The position numbers were made by a program, and so were the translations under genes. The notes under the pieces were generated by a model, which was given only the letters and a program-made list of their open reading frames with translations, was not told where the DNA came from and searched no databases. A stretch of DNA of 64,000 bases from DATFDN01 sp963767645. GTDB taxonomy: Bacteria; Pseudomonadota; Alphaproteobacteria; Acetobacterales; Acetobacteraceae. The stretch covers positions 310,001 through 374,000 of the forward strand of contig CAVYEW010000014.1 in the NCBI GenBank assembly GCA_963767645.1, in the 5' to 3' direction. This document shows, piece after piece, positions 24,213-32,497 of the stretch (the stretch's first letter is position 1; each line of letters starts with the position of its first letter).

Positions 24213-25592
24213 ATGGCTTACGCGTTCACAACGGTCAATTTCACGCCGGCCGACACGCCCCCGTTCACCCAAATGTTGGGTATCAACAACGTCTCGACGA
24301 TCATTGGCACCCACAACCAGAATAACAACGCTGGGTTCTTTCTGACCCTGCCAGCCACCTTCTCCTCGATACCGCTGCCGGCTGCCGGAGATGCGAACCT
24401 GAATGCCGTCGGCATCAACAACAACAACGTCGGTGTCGGCTTCTACATGGACGCGAACGGCGTGACGCACGGATTTGCCGTCCAGGGAACCACCTCAGTT
24501 CCCGTCACGGAGGATGCGCCGAATACCGCGTTCAATCAGTTGCTCGGCATCAATGATGCCGACAACGAGGTCGGCTACTCCTCGGACATGAAGAACGGCC
24601 TGACCGACCAGCTTGCCTACGAGCGGCTGGCCAATGGCAGTTACATGTATCTCGACAATGCCACGCACACTCTGGACCTGCCAGCCAATGTCAACTCGCA
24701 AGCGACCGGCATCGACAATGCTGGCGATATCGTCGGCTTCTATATGCCGACGGCCACGACCTCCAATGGCTTCCTGCTCACAGCGGGCAGCACCAAGGCG
24801 ACCCCACTCCAATTTCCTGGCTCGACGTTTACGCAAGCCCTCGGCACCAACAATCAGGGCGAAATCGTTGGGTTTTATAACGATGCCGCGGGTGCAACGC
24901 ATGGCTTCACATTCAGCAGCGCTACTGGCACCTATACCGAGATCGACGCGCCCGGGGCCACCGCCACCACGGTGAATGGCGTCAACGATCAGGGTGCACT
25001 AGTCGGATTTGACGCCGCCCAGGGCAATACAGCCGGCTTCCTGGCTCAGTCCACGAACTTCACGGCCACCGACCTCACAACCGGCCAGACCAGCCTCTCT
25101 GCTGGTGTGCCGTTGGGGACGTCTACACTATTTTCGAAAATCACACCTGATAGTCTTAACATTACAGCGAATGTCCCGAATGCGTTCATTATGAGCGGCA
25201 CCGGGAACGACATCATTAGCGCCCAGGCCGGTGGCAACAACGTCCTCGATGATGCTGGAGGCAGCATAAATTTCGAATTGGGGGGATCGGGAAAGGACGC
25301 CTTTTTTCTCGATGCATCGAAGAATCCCGTTTCTTGGAATACGATCGCGGATTTCCATGCAGGCGATTTCGCAGTGATTTATGGAATCAACTCTCAGAAT
25401 TTGTCCACCCACGCGGCGAACGGCCTGGGTGTGCCTGGATTGACCGGGCTAACGCTGGAAACGTTCCAAAACGGTGGAGCGGCTTTCGTCACGCTCGCAG
25501 GCCACAGTACATCGGAACTGGGCTCGTCGCTGGCCACGGGCTTCGGGACCGATCAGAGCGGCCGTTCCTTTCTGCTGGTGGTGGGAACCTAA
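24213..25592 (+). CDS. HAF-repeat protein with RTX-like C-terminus (putative type I secreted protein)
   Basis: The 459-aa protein has no N-terminal signal peptide. Residues 1-290 hold about six HAF-type repeats, each with a GIN/D-N core, G-x-IVG-F/Y and often a closing THGF: GINNNNVGVGFYMDANGVTHGF-like units, GIDNAGDIVGFY, GTNNQGEIVGFY and GVNDQGALVGF. Residues about 320-400 contain SGTGNDIISAQAGGN and GGSGKDAFFLDAS followed by IADFHAGDFAVIYG, the layout of degenerate calcium-binding RTX repeats ahead of a type I secretion signal. It is thus probably secreted by an ABC/HlyD system not present here. The GGGGGA ribosome site and upstream promoter support expression. GC is lower than in the flanks. 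It sits where the alpha ribosomal operon would be expected after adk. Confidence 0.75.
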   Translation: MAYAFTTVNFTPADTPPFTQMLGINNVSTIIGTHNQNNNAGFFLTLPATFSSIPLPAAGDANLNAVGINNNNVGVGFYMDANGVTHGFAVQGTTSVPVTEDAPNTAFNQLLGINDADNEVGYSSDMKNGLTDQLAYERLANGSYMYLDNATHTLDLPANVNSQATGIDNAGDIVGFYMPTATTSNGFLLTAGSTKATPLQFPGSTFTQALGTNNQGEIVGFYNDAAGATHGFTFSSATGTYTEIDAPGATATTVNGVNDQGALVGFDAAQGNTAGFLAQSTNFTATDLTTGQTSLSAGVPLGTSTLFSKITPDSLNITANVPNAFIMSGTGNDIISAQAGGNNVLDDAGGSINFELGGSGKDAFFLDASKNPVSWNTIADFHAGDFAVIYGINSQNLSTHAANGLGVPGLTGLTLETFQNGGAAFVTLAGHSTSELGSSLATGFGTDQSGRSFLLVVGT

Positions 25593-25959
25593 CGCGATCC
25601 TCCTTCGCAAGAAGGCTGCCGGGAGGCGGGGTCCCATGAACCTCCCCGCCGACCTGCTGCCACTCACCGTGTCGAGGTCAGGGGCCTGCCGTGCGCGCTC
25701 GTGGTCGCACGACCGCCATGGCCCATCGCCGCCTTGCACTGGACAACCTGGCGACAACGACACCAGAAAGACGACGACATCAGCAGCGCGCACTGGGCAT
25801 CGGCAAACACGGGGAGAGACCCGTGAACCCGGCTATGGTAGTAGCCGAGGTCATCGCCAACGCCGCAGAGTTCCCGCGGCGTCCTGTCGGCTCAGATAGC
25901 CGCCCAGAAGCCCGTTACCGGAAAAGTTCAGCGCCAGCCGTAGGGCTCAGCGGCGGGAT
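25593..25959. other. Intergenic region between convergent HAF-repeat gene and adk
   Basis: These 367 bp hold no gene I can support. Frames across it have no ribosome site and no recognisable product. No clear hairpin with a T-run is visible. In most alphaproteobacteria rpsM-rpsK-rpoA-rplQ would follow adk here. Confidence 0.5.
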
Positions 25960-26622
25960 TCAGCCGCTTCGCGCCATCCCATCGAGCAACGCCGTCAGTT
26001 GCCGCGTCACCTCGTCGATATCCGCCATTCCGTCCACCGTGTGGAACCGCTCCTGCGCCTGGTAGTGCGGGATAATGGGGGCGGTCTGGCCGTGATAGGC
26101 CTCCAGGCGGGCGCCGACCGTATCGCGGGTGTCGTCGGCGCGGCGTACGAATTCGGTGGCGCCGCAGACGTCGCAGACGCCTGGCAGCTTGGTGCGCTTG
26201 AAGCTGTCGTGATAGCCCTCGCCGCACTTGGCGCAGGTGAAGCGGCCGGCGATGCGGTCCACCAGAGCGGCGTCGTCCACCTTCAGCTCGATCACCGCGT
26301 CCAGGCGCAGGCGCTTCGCGGCGAGCAGCCGGTCGAGCGCCTCCGCCTGCGGCACGGTGCGCGGGAAGCCGTCCAGGATGAACCCGCGCGCGCAGTCGGG
26401 GCGGTCGATCCGCCCGCCCAGCATGCGGATGATGATGTCGTCGGAGACCAGCTGCCCGGACTCCATCACCGCCTTGGCTTCGAGCCCGATCGGGCTGCCG
26501 GCGGCAACCTCGCCGCGCAGCATGTCGCCGGTGCTGATCTGCGCGATCCCGTAGCGATCCTCCAGACGCTTGGCCTGCGTCCCCTTCCCTGCCCCGGGCG
26601 GGCCGAGGAGTATCAGGATCAT
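25960..26622 (-). CDS. adk: Adenylate kinase (zinc-type LID)
   Basis: Adk interconverts ATP + AMP with 2 ADP. The 220-aa protein has the P-loop LLGPPGAGKGTQAKRLE, the AMP-binding region ISTGDMLRGEVAAG, GFPRTVPQAEALD, and a long LID. In the LID, four cysteines (CAKC near 130 and CDVC near 150) form a structural zinc site, as in many Gram-positive and some alphaproteobacterial enzymes. Its start overlaps the secY stop (ATGA at 26619-26622), the normal secY-adk arrangement. Confidence 0.97.
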   Translation of the reverse strand: MILILLGPPGAGKGTQAKRLEDRYGIAQISTGDMLRGEVAAGSPIGLEAKAVMESGQLVSDDIIIRMLGGRIDRPDCARGFILDGFPRTVPQAEALDRLLAAKRLRLDAVIELKVDDAALVDRIAGRFTCAKCGEGYHDSFKRTKLPGVCDVCGATEFVRRADDTRDTVGARLEAYHGQTAPIIPHYQAQERFHTVDGMADIDEVTRQLTALLDGMARSG

Positions 26623-27956
26623 CGGCGAGTCCTCACCCGCGATTTGCGGATCAGGCCCTCATATTGATGGGCCAGCAAATGCGACTGTATCTGCGTCACC
26701 GTGTCCATGGTGACGGAGACGACGATCAGGATCGAGGTGCCGCCGAAATAGAACGGCAGGCCGTAATTGCTGATGAGCAACTCCGGCAGCAGGCAGACCG
26801 CCGCGAGATAGAGGCCGCCCACCGTGGTCAGCCGGGTCAGCACATAGTCGAAATACTCCGCCGTCGCCGTCCCCGGCCGGATGCCCGGCACGAACCCGCC
26901 GTATTTCTTCAGATTGTCCGCGGTCTCCTGAGGGTTGAACACCACGGCGGTATAGAAATAGGCGAAGAAGATGATGAGGATGGCGTAGAGCGCCATGTAG
27001 CCCGGCGTGCCGTGTCCGAGCTGGGACGCGAGGAAGGTGAGCCAGCCGCTACCGCCGCCCGAGAAGCCGGCGATGGTGGCCGGGATCAGCAGGATGGAGC
27101 TGGCGAAGATCGGCGGGATCACGCCCGAGGTGTTTATCTTCAGCGGCATGTGGGTCGAGTCGCCGCCGAACATGCGGTTGCCCACCTGACGCTTGGGGTA
27201 CTGCACCGGAACGCGCCGATAGGCCCGTTCCATGAACACGATGCAGCCGATGGTCACGAAGGCGATCACGAAGAAGCCGACGATGAAGGCCGGAGACAAC
27301 GCCCCAGTGGCGCCAAGCTCCAGCAGGGAGGCGAGCGCGTTCGGCAGGTTGGCGACGATGCCCGCCATGATGATGAGGCTGGTGCCGTTGCCGACCCCTC
27401 GCGCGGTGATCTGCTCGCCGACCCACATCAGGAACATGGTGCCGCCCACCAGCGTAACCACGCAGGTGAACAGGAACATCGGGCCCGGCGCCGGCACCGC
27501 CGGGCCGAAACTGCCGCGCATCAATTCCAGCCCGACCGCGATGCCGTAGGACTGGAACAACGCGATCAGCACCGTCAGATAGCGCGAATACTGGTTGAGC
27601 TTCACCCGCCCCTGCTCGCCCTCCTTCTTCAAGGTCTCCAGCGAGGGCACCGCCGCGGTCAGCAGCTGCATGATGATGCTGGCGCTGATGTACGGCATGA
27701 TGTTCAGCGCGAACACCGTCATGCGGCCCAGCGCGCCGCCGGTGAACATGTTGAACATGCCCAGGATGCCGCCGCCATGCTGTTGCATCATCTCGGTCAT
27801 CACCGAGGCGTCCACGCCAGGGACCGGGATGTAGGACCCGACCCGGTAGACGATCAGCGCGCCGAGCGTGAACCAGATCCGCTTCTTGAGTTCCGTCGCT
27901 TTGGACAGAACCCCAAGGCTGAGATTGGAGGCGAGCTGTTCGGCGGCGGAAGCCAT
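26619..27956 (-). CDS. secY: Protein translocase subunit SecY
   Basis: SecY is the channel of the Sec translocon in the inner membrane. The 445-aa protein has ten predicted membrane segments. It starts with MASAAEQLASNLSLGVLSKA and contains FTGGALGRMTVFALNIMPYI (plug/TM2 region), YPKRQVGNRMFGGDSTHMPL, and a C-terminal YEGLIRKSRVRTRR tail that contacts the ribosome and SecA. It lies between rplO and adk; the 135-bp gap to rplO is mostly filled by a palindromic repeat. Confidence 0.97.
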   Translation of the reverse strand: MASAAEQLASNLSLGVLSKATELKKRIWFTLGALIVYRVGSYIPVPGVDASVMTEMMQQHGGGILGMFNMFTGGALGRMTVFALNIMPYISASIIMQLLTAAVPSLETLKKEGEQGRVKLNQYSRYLTVLIALFQSYGIAVGLELMRGSFGPAVPAPGPMFLFTCVVTLVGGTMFLMWVGEQITARGVGNGTSLIIMAGIVANLPNALASLLELGATGALSPAFIVGFFVIAFVTIGCIVFMERAYRRVPVQYPKRQVGNRMFGGDSTHMPLKINTSGVIPPIFASSILLIPATIAGFSGGGSGWLTFLASQLGHGTPGYMALYAILIIFFAYFYTAVVFNPQETADNLKKYGGFVPGIRPGTATAEYFDYVLTRLTTVGGLYLAAVCLLPELLISNYGLPFYFGGTSILIVVSVTMDTVTQIQSHLLAHQYEGLIRKSRVRTRR

Positions 27957-27977
27957 ACTGGGTATTCCTAAGCTTCG

Positions 27978-28060
27978 ACCCCTCCCCTAGCCCCTCCCGC
28001 GAGGGGAGGGGAACTCTTCTTCTCCCCTTCCCCTTGCGGGAGGGGGCCGGGGGGAGGGGT
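27978..28060. repeat. C/G-rich palindromic repeat, copy 4 (between rplO and secY)
   Basis: The two-hairpin element has cccgcgagggg on the left and cccttgcggg on the right, with pairing acccc/ggggt ends. It sits inside the spc operon transcript, 22 bp upstream of the secY start, where RNA folding could reduce secY-adk expression relative to the ribosomal genes. Confidence 0.85.
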
Positions 28061-28091
28061 TCCGATCCGTCGGAACTTACAGGAACCGATA

Positions 28092-28577
28092 CTACTGCTC
28101 CGCCGCCTCCGCGGCTACGGACGTCGTCGTCACCGATCCTCCCGCACGCCGAACCGCTTCGGCTGCCGAGGCCGAGGCGCCGCTGACGGTGATCGTCACC
28201 GCCCGCGTGATCTCGCCCTTGCCAAGCAGGCGCACGCCCGCGATCTTCTTGCCGCGAACCAGTCCGGCCTCGCGCAGCGTGTCCTCGGTAATCGGCCGGC
28301 TGCCGTCCAGACGGCCCGACGCGATCGCCGCTTCCAGGGCGCCCAGATTGACCGGGGCATAGACCTTGCGGAACGGGTTGTAGAAGCCGCGCTTGGGCAG
28401 GCGCCGGTACAGCGGCAGCTGACCGCCCTCGAACCCGTTGATCGCCACGCCGGTCCGCGCGAGCTGGCCCTTCACGCCCTTGCCCGAGGTCTTGCCCTTG
28501 CCGGAGCCGATGCCCCGGCCGAGGCGCTTCGACTTGCGATGCGCACCCGGATTGTCGCGCAATTCGTTTAGCTTCAT
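28092..28577 (-). CDS. rplO: 50S ribosomal protein L15
   Basis: The 161-aa protein starts MKLNELRDNPGAHRKSKRLG and has the glycine/lysine-rich GRGIGSGKGKTSGKGVKGQ segment that threads into 23S rRNA, then the globular part with GFEGGQLPLYRRLPKRGF. The C-terminus is extended by an Ala/Ser/Thr-rich tail (SASAAEAVRRAGGSVTTTSV) longer than in E. coli (144 aa). The start overlaps the rpmD stop. Confidence 0.96.
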   Translation of the reverse strand: MKLNELRDNPGAHRKSKRLGRGIGSGKGKTSGKGVKGQLARTGVAINGFEGGQLPLYRRLPKRGFYNPFRKVYAPVNLGALEAAIASGRLDGSRPITEDTLREAGLVRGKKIAGVRLLGKGEITRAVTITVSGASASAAEAVRRAGGSVTTTSVAAEAAEQ

Positions 28578-28771
28578 GTGGATACGTCCTCCACCTTAAT
28601 CAGGTGGGCAACTTTGCGCAGCATCCCACGGACCGAAGCACTGTCGGCCAGTTCGCGGGTGCGGTGCATCTTGTTGAGCCCCAGGCCGATCAGCGTCTCG
28701 CGCTGACCCGGCTTGCGCCCGATCGGCGAGCCGGTCTGCGTCACCCGGATGCGCTTGGTATCCTCAGGCAT
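28574..28771 (-). CDS. rpmD: 50S ribosomal protein L30
   Basis: The 65-aa protein shows the L30 pattern: IRVTQTGSPIGRKPGQRETL then LGLNKMHRTRELADSASVRG and a terminal GMLRKVAHLIKVEDV. Its start overlaps the 3' end of rpsE by 8 bp and its stop overlaps the rplO start, as expected in a tightly packed spc operon. Confidence 0.95.
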   Translation of the reverse strand: MPEDTKRIRVTQTGSPIGRKPGQRETLIGLGLNKMHRTRELADSASVRGMLRKVAHLIKVEDVST

Positions 28772-29352
28772 TCGCGCCGGCCTCCGCCTCGGGCTGCGGT
28801 ATGGCCTCGCGGCGCGGACCCAATATGTCGGAGACCTTCTTGCCGCGCCGGTTTGCGACCAGCCGCGGCGAGACGCAGTGCGACAGCGCCGCGAAGGTGG
28901 CCTTGACCATGTTGTGCGAGTTGCGGCTGCCGAGCGACTTGGCCACCACGTCGTGGATGCCAGAGACTCTCGAACACCGCCCGCAACGGACCGCCGGCGA
29001 TGATCCCGGTGCCGGCCGAGGCCGAGCGCAGCACCACGATCCCCGCCCCGAAGCGCCCCTCGACGTCATGGTGCAGGGTGCGGCCTTCCTTCATCGGCAC
29101 CCGGATCATCGTCTTCTTGGCCCGTTCGGTCGCCTTGCGGATCGCCTCCGGCACCTCGCGCGCCTTGCCGGCGCCGTAGCCGACACGGCCCTTCTTGTCG
29201 CCCACCACCACCAGCGCGGCGAAGGCGAAGCGGCGCCCCCCCTTCACCACCTTGGCGACGCGGTTGATGGTGACGAGCTTGTCGATGATGCCGTCGTCGG
29301 ATTCGTCGCGGTCGCGGTCGCGCCGGCGGCCTTCGCGGGGTTCACGTGCCAT
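28764..29352 (-). pseudogene. rpsE: 30S ribosomal protein S5, frameshifted (probable sequencing error)
   Basis: S5 helps decoding accuracy and lies at the mRNA entry. The first frame from 29352 gives LVTINRVAKVVKGGRRFAFA, VVVGDKKGRVGYGAGKAREV and GIIAGGPLRAVFES. The rest of the protein, GIHDVVAKSLGSRNSHNMVK to the end at 28764, is in another frame. One surplus base (an A on the plus strand near 28961-28964) causes the shift; removing it gives a normal 195-aa S5. The unrepaired frame runs on to 28741 with an unrelated Arg-rich tail. Because S5 is essential, an assembly error is the likely explanation. Confidence 0.92.
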
Positions 29353-29364
29353 GACTCGGATTCC

Positions 29365-29727
29365 TCAGAATGCCAGCCCGCCCTCGCGGGCGGCCTCGGC
29401 CAGCGCCTTGATGCGGCCGTGATACAGATAAGCGCCGCGGTCGAACACGACCTGCTTGATCCCCGCCGCCAGCGCCCGCTCGGCAACCAGCCGGCCGACC
29501 GCCGAGGCGGCGTCCTTGTCGGCGCCGGTGCGCAGCGACTCGCGCAGGCTCTTGTCGAGCGAGGAGGCCGCAGCCACCGTCCGCCCGCCGGAATCATCGA
29601 TCACCTGGGCGTAGATGTGCTTGGACGAGCGAAACACCGACAGCCGCGCGCGCCCGCCGCCCTTGCGGCGCAACTGGAAGCGCAGGCGCGCGCGCCGCCG
29701 CTCCCGCAATTCCTGAACCCCGCTCAT
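29365..29727 (-). CDS. rplR: 50S ribosomal protein L18
   Basis: The 120-aa 5S rRNA-binding protein shows the basic N-terminal RERRRARLRFQLRRKGGGRA, then RLSVFRSSKHIYAQVIDDSG and a C-terminal VVFDRGAYLYHGRIKALAEA with REGGLAF end. Position between rplF and rpsE and length match the family. Confidence 0.97.
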   Translation of the reverse strand: MSGVQELRERRRARLRFQLRRKGGGRARLSVFRSSKHIYAQVIDDSGGRTVAAASSLDKSLRESLRTGADKDAASAVGRLVAERALAAGIKQVVFDRGAYLYHGRIKALAEAAREGGLAF

Positions 29728-29728
29728 C

Positions 29729-30262
29729 TTACTTCTTCTTGCCTTCCTTGCGCCGAATGGTCTCGTCGCTGTAGCGCACGCCCTTGCCCTTGTACGGCTC
29801 CGGCGGGCGCCAGTTGCGGATCTCGCTGGCGACCTGGCCCACCAGGCGCTTGTCCACGCCCTCCACCCGCACCGCCGTCGGGCGCTCGCAGGTGATCTTG
29901 ATGCCCTCCGGGATCGGATAGACCACGTCGTGCGCGAAGCCGAGATTGAGCACCAGGTTCTTGCCCTGCACCGCGGCGCGATAGCCGGTCCCGGTAATCT
30001 CCATCGACCTGGAAAAGCCGGCGGAGACGCCGCGCAGCATGTTGGCGACGTTGGCGCGCGTGGTGCCCCACATCATCCGCGCCTGCCGCTCGTTGCCGCG
30101 CGGCGCGATCGTCACCTTGTTGCCCTCGACCGTCGCATCGACATGCTCGGTCAGATCGAGGCGAAGCTCGCCCAATCGGCCCTTGGCAGTGAGCGCGCGG
30201 CCGGCCACCGCCACCTGCACTCCCGGCGGGATTTCCACCGGATATTTGCCTACGCGTGACAT
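29729..30262 (-). CDS. rplF: 50S ribosomal protein L6
   Basis: The 177-aa protein near the factor-binding site starts MSRVGKYPVEIPPGVQVAV and ends with the conserved RPPEPYKGKGVRYSDETIRR stretch before KEGKKK. The ATG at 30262 matches family N-termini; the frame opens further upstream at 30328 over the rpsH end. The rplR start lies 1 bp beyond its stop. Confidence 0.97.
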   Translation of the reverse strand: MSRVGKYPVEIPPGVQVAVAGRALTAKGRLGELRLDLTEHVDATVEGNKVTIAPRGNERQARMMWGTTRANVANMLRGVSAGFSRSMEITGTGYRAAVQGKNLVLNLGFAHDVVYPIPEGIKITCERPTAVRVEGVDKRLVGQVASEIRNWRPPEPYKGKGVRYSDETIRRKEGKKK

Positions 30263-30272
30263 TGCCGCCCCC

Positions 30273-30671
30273 TCAGAACACCCGGCACAGGACCTCGCCG
30301 CCGACATTAGCGGCGCGGGCCTCGGCATCGCTCATCACGCCGCGCGGCGTGGACAGGATGGATACGCCGAGACCGGCATAGAACCGAGGCAGCTCCTTGA
30401 TCCTGGAATAGACGCGCCGGCCGGGCTTGGAGACGCGGTGGATTTCCTTGATGACCGGCTCGCCTTCCGTGTACTTCAATTCGATACGCAGCTGCGCCAC
30501 GCCGGGCCGCACCTCCTCGGCCGAGAAGCCGCGAATATAGCCCTCGCGGCGCAGCACATCGAGCACGTTGGCGCGCAGCCGCGAGGCTGGCGCGATGCAG
30601 GACGTGTGGCGCGCACGCTGCGCATTGCGGATACGGGTGAGCATGTCGCCCAGCGGATCGGACATCGACAT
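30273..30671 (-). CDS. rpsH: 30S ribosomal protein S8
   Basis: This 132-aa central-domain 16S rRNA-binding protein starts MSMSDPLGDMLTRIRNAQ and ends with the signature STPRGVMSDAEARAANVGGE. In E. coli S8 also represses spc translation. Two ATG codons (30671, 30665) lie two codons apart; the first gives the usual length, while the AGGGA site suits the second. Confidence 0.96.
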   Translation of the reverse strand: MSMSDPLGDMLTRIRNAQRARHTSCIAPASRLRANVLDVLRREGYIRGFSAEEVRPGVAQLRIELKYTEGEPVIKEIHRVSKPGRRVYSRIKELPRFYAGLGVSILSTPRGVMSDAEARAANVGGEVLCRVF

Positions 30672-30681
30672 TTCCCTGCCC

Positions 30682-30987
30682 CTACCAGCTCGCTTTGACC
30701 ATGCCGGGGATCTGCCCGGCCGAGGCCAAGTCACGGAGAACGATCCGGCAGACCTTGAACTTGCGGTAATTCCCGCGCGAGCGGCCGGTCAGCTCGCAGC
30801 GCAGCCGCACGCGCACCTTCGCGCCGTTGCGCGGCAGCTCGGCCAGCCGCAGCGTCGCACTGAAGCGATCCTCGACCGGCAGCGTGCGGTCCATCACGAT
30901 CGATTTCAGCTCGGCGCGCTTGGCCTTGTCGCGCGCCGCCATGCGGGCGCGCATCTTGTTGCGGTTGACCTGCGACGTCTTGGCCAT
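30682..30987 (-). CDS. rpsN: 30S ribosomal protein S14 (zinc-free type)
   Basis: The 101-aa protein is the long, zinc-independent S14: MAKTSQVNRNKMRARMAARD at the N-terminus and LRCELTGRSRGNYRKFKVCR with GQIPGMVKASW at the end. The CxxC pairs of the zinc type are absent. It follows rplE in standard spc order after a 75-bp gap, the largest gap within the S10-spc ribosomal protein genes. Confidence 0.96.
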   Translation of the reverse strand: MAKTSQVNRNKMRARMAARDKAKRAELKSIVMDRTLPVEDRFSATLRLAELPRNGAKVRVRLRCELTGRSRGNYRKFKVCRIVLRDLASAGQIPGMVKASW

Positions 30988-31062
30988 TCTGTCTCACCCT
31001 CCGGAACCTGCCGGGCTGCGCATCGCACCCGACGGTCTTCCAAAACCCGATTTACGCCCCGA

Positions 31063-31791
31063 TCAGGCCGCGAACGGCAGATCGAAGGCCTTCAGCAGCG
31101 CCTTCGCCTCGGCGTCGGTCTCAGCGGTCGTGACGAACACGATGTCCATGCCGCGCACCGCGTCCACCCGGTCGTAGTTGATCTCCGGGAACACGATCTG
31201 CTCGCGCATTCCCATGGCGAAATTGCCGCGCCCGTCGAAGCCCTTGCCCTGGATGCCGCGGAAGTCGCGGACGCGCGGCAGGGCGATGGTGATCAGCCGG
31301 TCCAGGAACTCGTACATCCGCGCCTTGCGCAAAGTCACCTTGCAGCCGATCGGCAGTCCGGCGCGGATCTTGAAGCCGGCGATCGCCTTCTTCGCCAAGG
31401 TCTTCACCGGACGCTGTCCGCTGATCACGGCAAGCTCCGCAACCGCCGCGTCCAGGGTCTTCTGATCGGCCGTCGCCTCGCCCACGCCCATGTTGATGAC
31501 GATCTTCTCGAGACGCGGCACCTGCATCGGATTCTTGTAGCCGAACTCCTGCTGCAGCTTGCCGCGCACCTCCTCGCGGTAGCGGCGCTGCAGGCGCGGC
31601 ATCTCGGATGGCGCGGCGATCGCCTCCGCCGCGGCCGCGATCTCGGCGCTGTCGCGTCGCGATCCCCCGCTTTCCTGGCGCGCGCCGCCCTTGGCCTGCG
31701 CGCCGCCCCTGGGCTGCGCACCCCCCCTGGGCTGCGCGCCGGTCTTCTTGCCGGCCGGCGGCTTGCCGCCCTTCGACTTCGTTCCGCTCAT
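31063..31791 (-). CDS. rplE: 50S ribosomal protein L5 with an N-terminal low-complexity extension
   Basis: L5 binds 5S rRNA and contacts the P-site tRNA and S13. The L5 core begins at about residue 64 (MPRLQRRYREEVRGKLQQEF) and includes VPRLEKIVINMGVGEA and FDGRGNFAMGMREQIVFPEI. The preceding 63 residues are Lys/Gly/Gln/Ala-rich with a tandem hexapeptide (GAQPRG twice, then GAQAKG). This makes 242 aa against the usual 179-185. The ATG at 31791 lies 1 bp after the rplX stop, as expected in this operon. An internal ATG at 31602 would leave a 190-bp gap, so the extension is probably translated. Confidence 0.9.
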   Translation of the reverse strand: MSGTKSKGGKPPAGKKTGAQPRGGAQPRGGAQAKGGARQESGGSRRDSAEIAAAAEAIAAPSEMPRLQRRYREEVRGKLQQEFGYKNPMQVPRLEKIVINMGVGEATADQKTLDAAVAELAVISGQRPVKTLAKKAIAGFKIRAGLPIGCKVTLRKARMYEFLDRLITIALPRVRDFRGIQGKGFDGRGNFAMGMREQIVFPEINYDRVDAVRGMDIVFVTTAETDAEAKALLKAFDLPFAA

Positions 31792-31792
31792 C

Positions 31793-32113
31793 TCAGCCCT
31801 CGATCACCTGGCCGGTGGCCTTCGCGACCCGCACCTTCCGCCCGTCCTCAAGCACGCGGAAGCCGACCCGGGTGCGCTTCTCGCTCTTCGGATCGACCAG
31901 CATCACGTTCGACAGATGGATCGCCGCCTCTTCGCGCACGATGCCGCCCGGCTGGCCCATCCCGCGCGGCTTGGTGTGCTTGGTGGCGATGTTGACCCCG
32001 GCGACCAGCGCGCGCTCGGCGCGCGGGAACACGCGCAGCACCTCGCCCCGAATGCCCTTGTTCTTGCCGGCGATCACCTCGACGGTATCGCCCCGGCGGA
32101 TGCGCGCGGCCAT
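31793..32113 (-). CDS. rplX: 50S ribosomal protein L24
   Basis: The 106-aa assembly-initiator protein contains the KOW motif RRGDTVEVIAGKNKGIRGEV, then NIATKHTKPRGMGQPGGIVR and the C-terminal RVGFRVLEDGRKVRVAKATG. It sits between rplN and rplE in standard order. Confidence 0.97.
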   Translation of the reverse strand: MAARIRRGDTVEVIAGKNKGIRGEVLRVFPRAERALVAGVNIATKHTKPRGMGQPGGIVREEAAIHLSNVMLVDPKSEKRTRVGFRVLEDGRKVRVAKATGQVIEG

Positions 32114-32128
32114 CAGATCACCCCCATT

Positions 32129-32497
32129 TCAAATAACCTCTGGCGCCAGAGAGATGATCTTCATGAAGCGCCGCGCCCGCAGCTCGCGCACCACGGGACC
32201 GAAGATGCGCGTGCCGATCGGCTCCTGCTGCTTGGTGATCAGCACCGCCGCATTGCGATCGAAGCGGATCGCGCTGCCGTCGGGCCGGCGCACCGGAAAG
32301 GCGGTGCGGACGATCACCGCCTGATGCACGTCGCCCTTCTTCACCTTGCCGCGCGGAATCGCCTCCTTCACCGAGACGACGATCACGTCGCCAACCGACG
32401 CGGTCTTGCGCTTGGAGCCGCCCAGCACCTTGATGCATTGCACCCGGCGGGCGCCGGAATTGTCGGCGACGTCCAGGTTGCTCTCGACCGAAATCAC
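32129..32497 (-). CDS. rplN: 50S ribosomal protein L14
   Basis: The 122-aa protein shows the signature VADNSGARRVQCIKVLGGS near the N-terminus, then FDRNAAVLITKQQEPIGTRI and FGPVVRELRARRFMKIISLA. Length and sequence are typical. Its start overlaps the rpsQ stop by four bases. Confidence 0.98.
   Translation of the reverse strand: MISVESNLDVADNSGARRVQCIKVLGGSKRKTASVGDVIVVSVKEAIPRGKVKKGDVHQAVIVRTAFPVRRPDGSAIRFDRNAAVLITKQQEPIGTRIFGPVVRELRARRFMKIISLAPEVI

Noticed and set aside
25474..26065. Plus-strand frames between the HAF-repeat gene and adk
   Set aside because: They overlap the HAF-repeat gene or adk, lack ribosome sites, and translate to Arg/Pro/Ser-rich sequence.
26664..27971. 435-aa plus-strand frame opposite secY
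   Set aside because: It is the shadow of secY; the product is a His/Asp/Arg-rich sequence without a family pattern.
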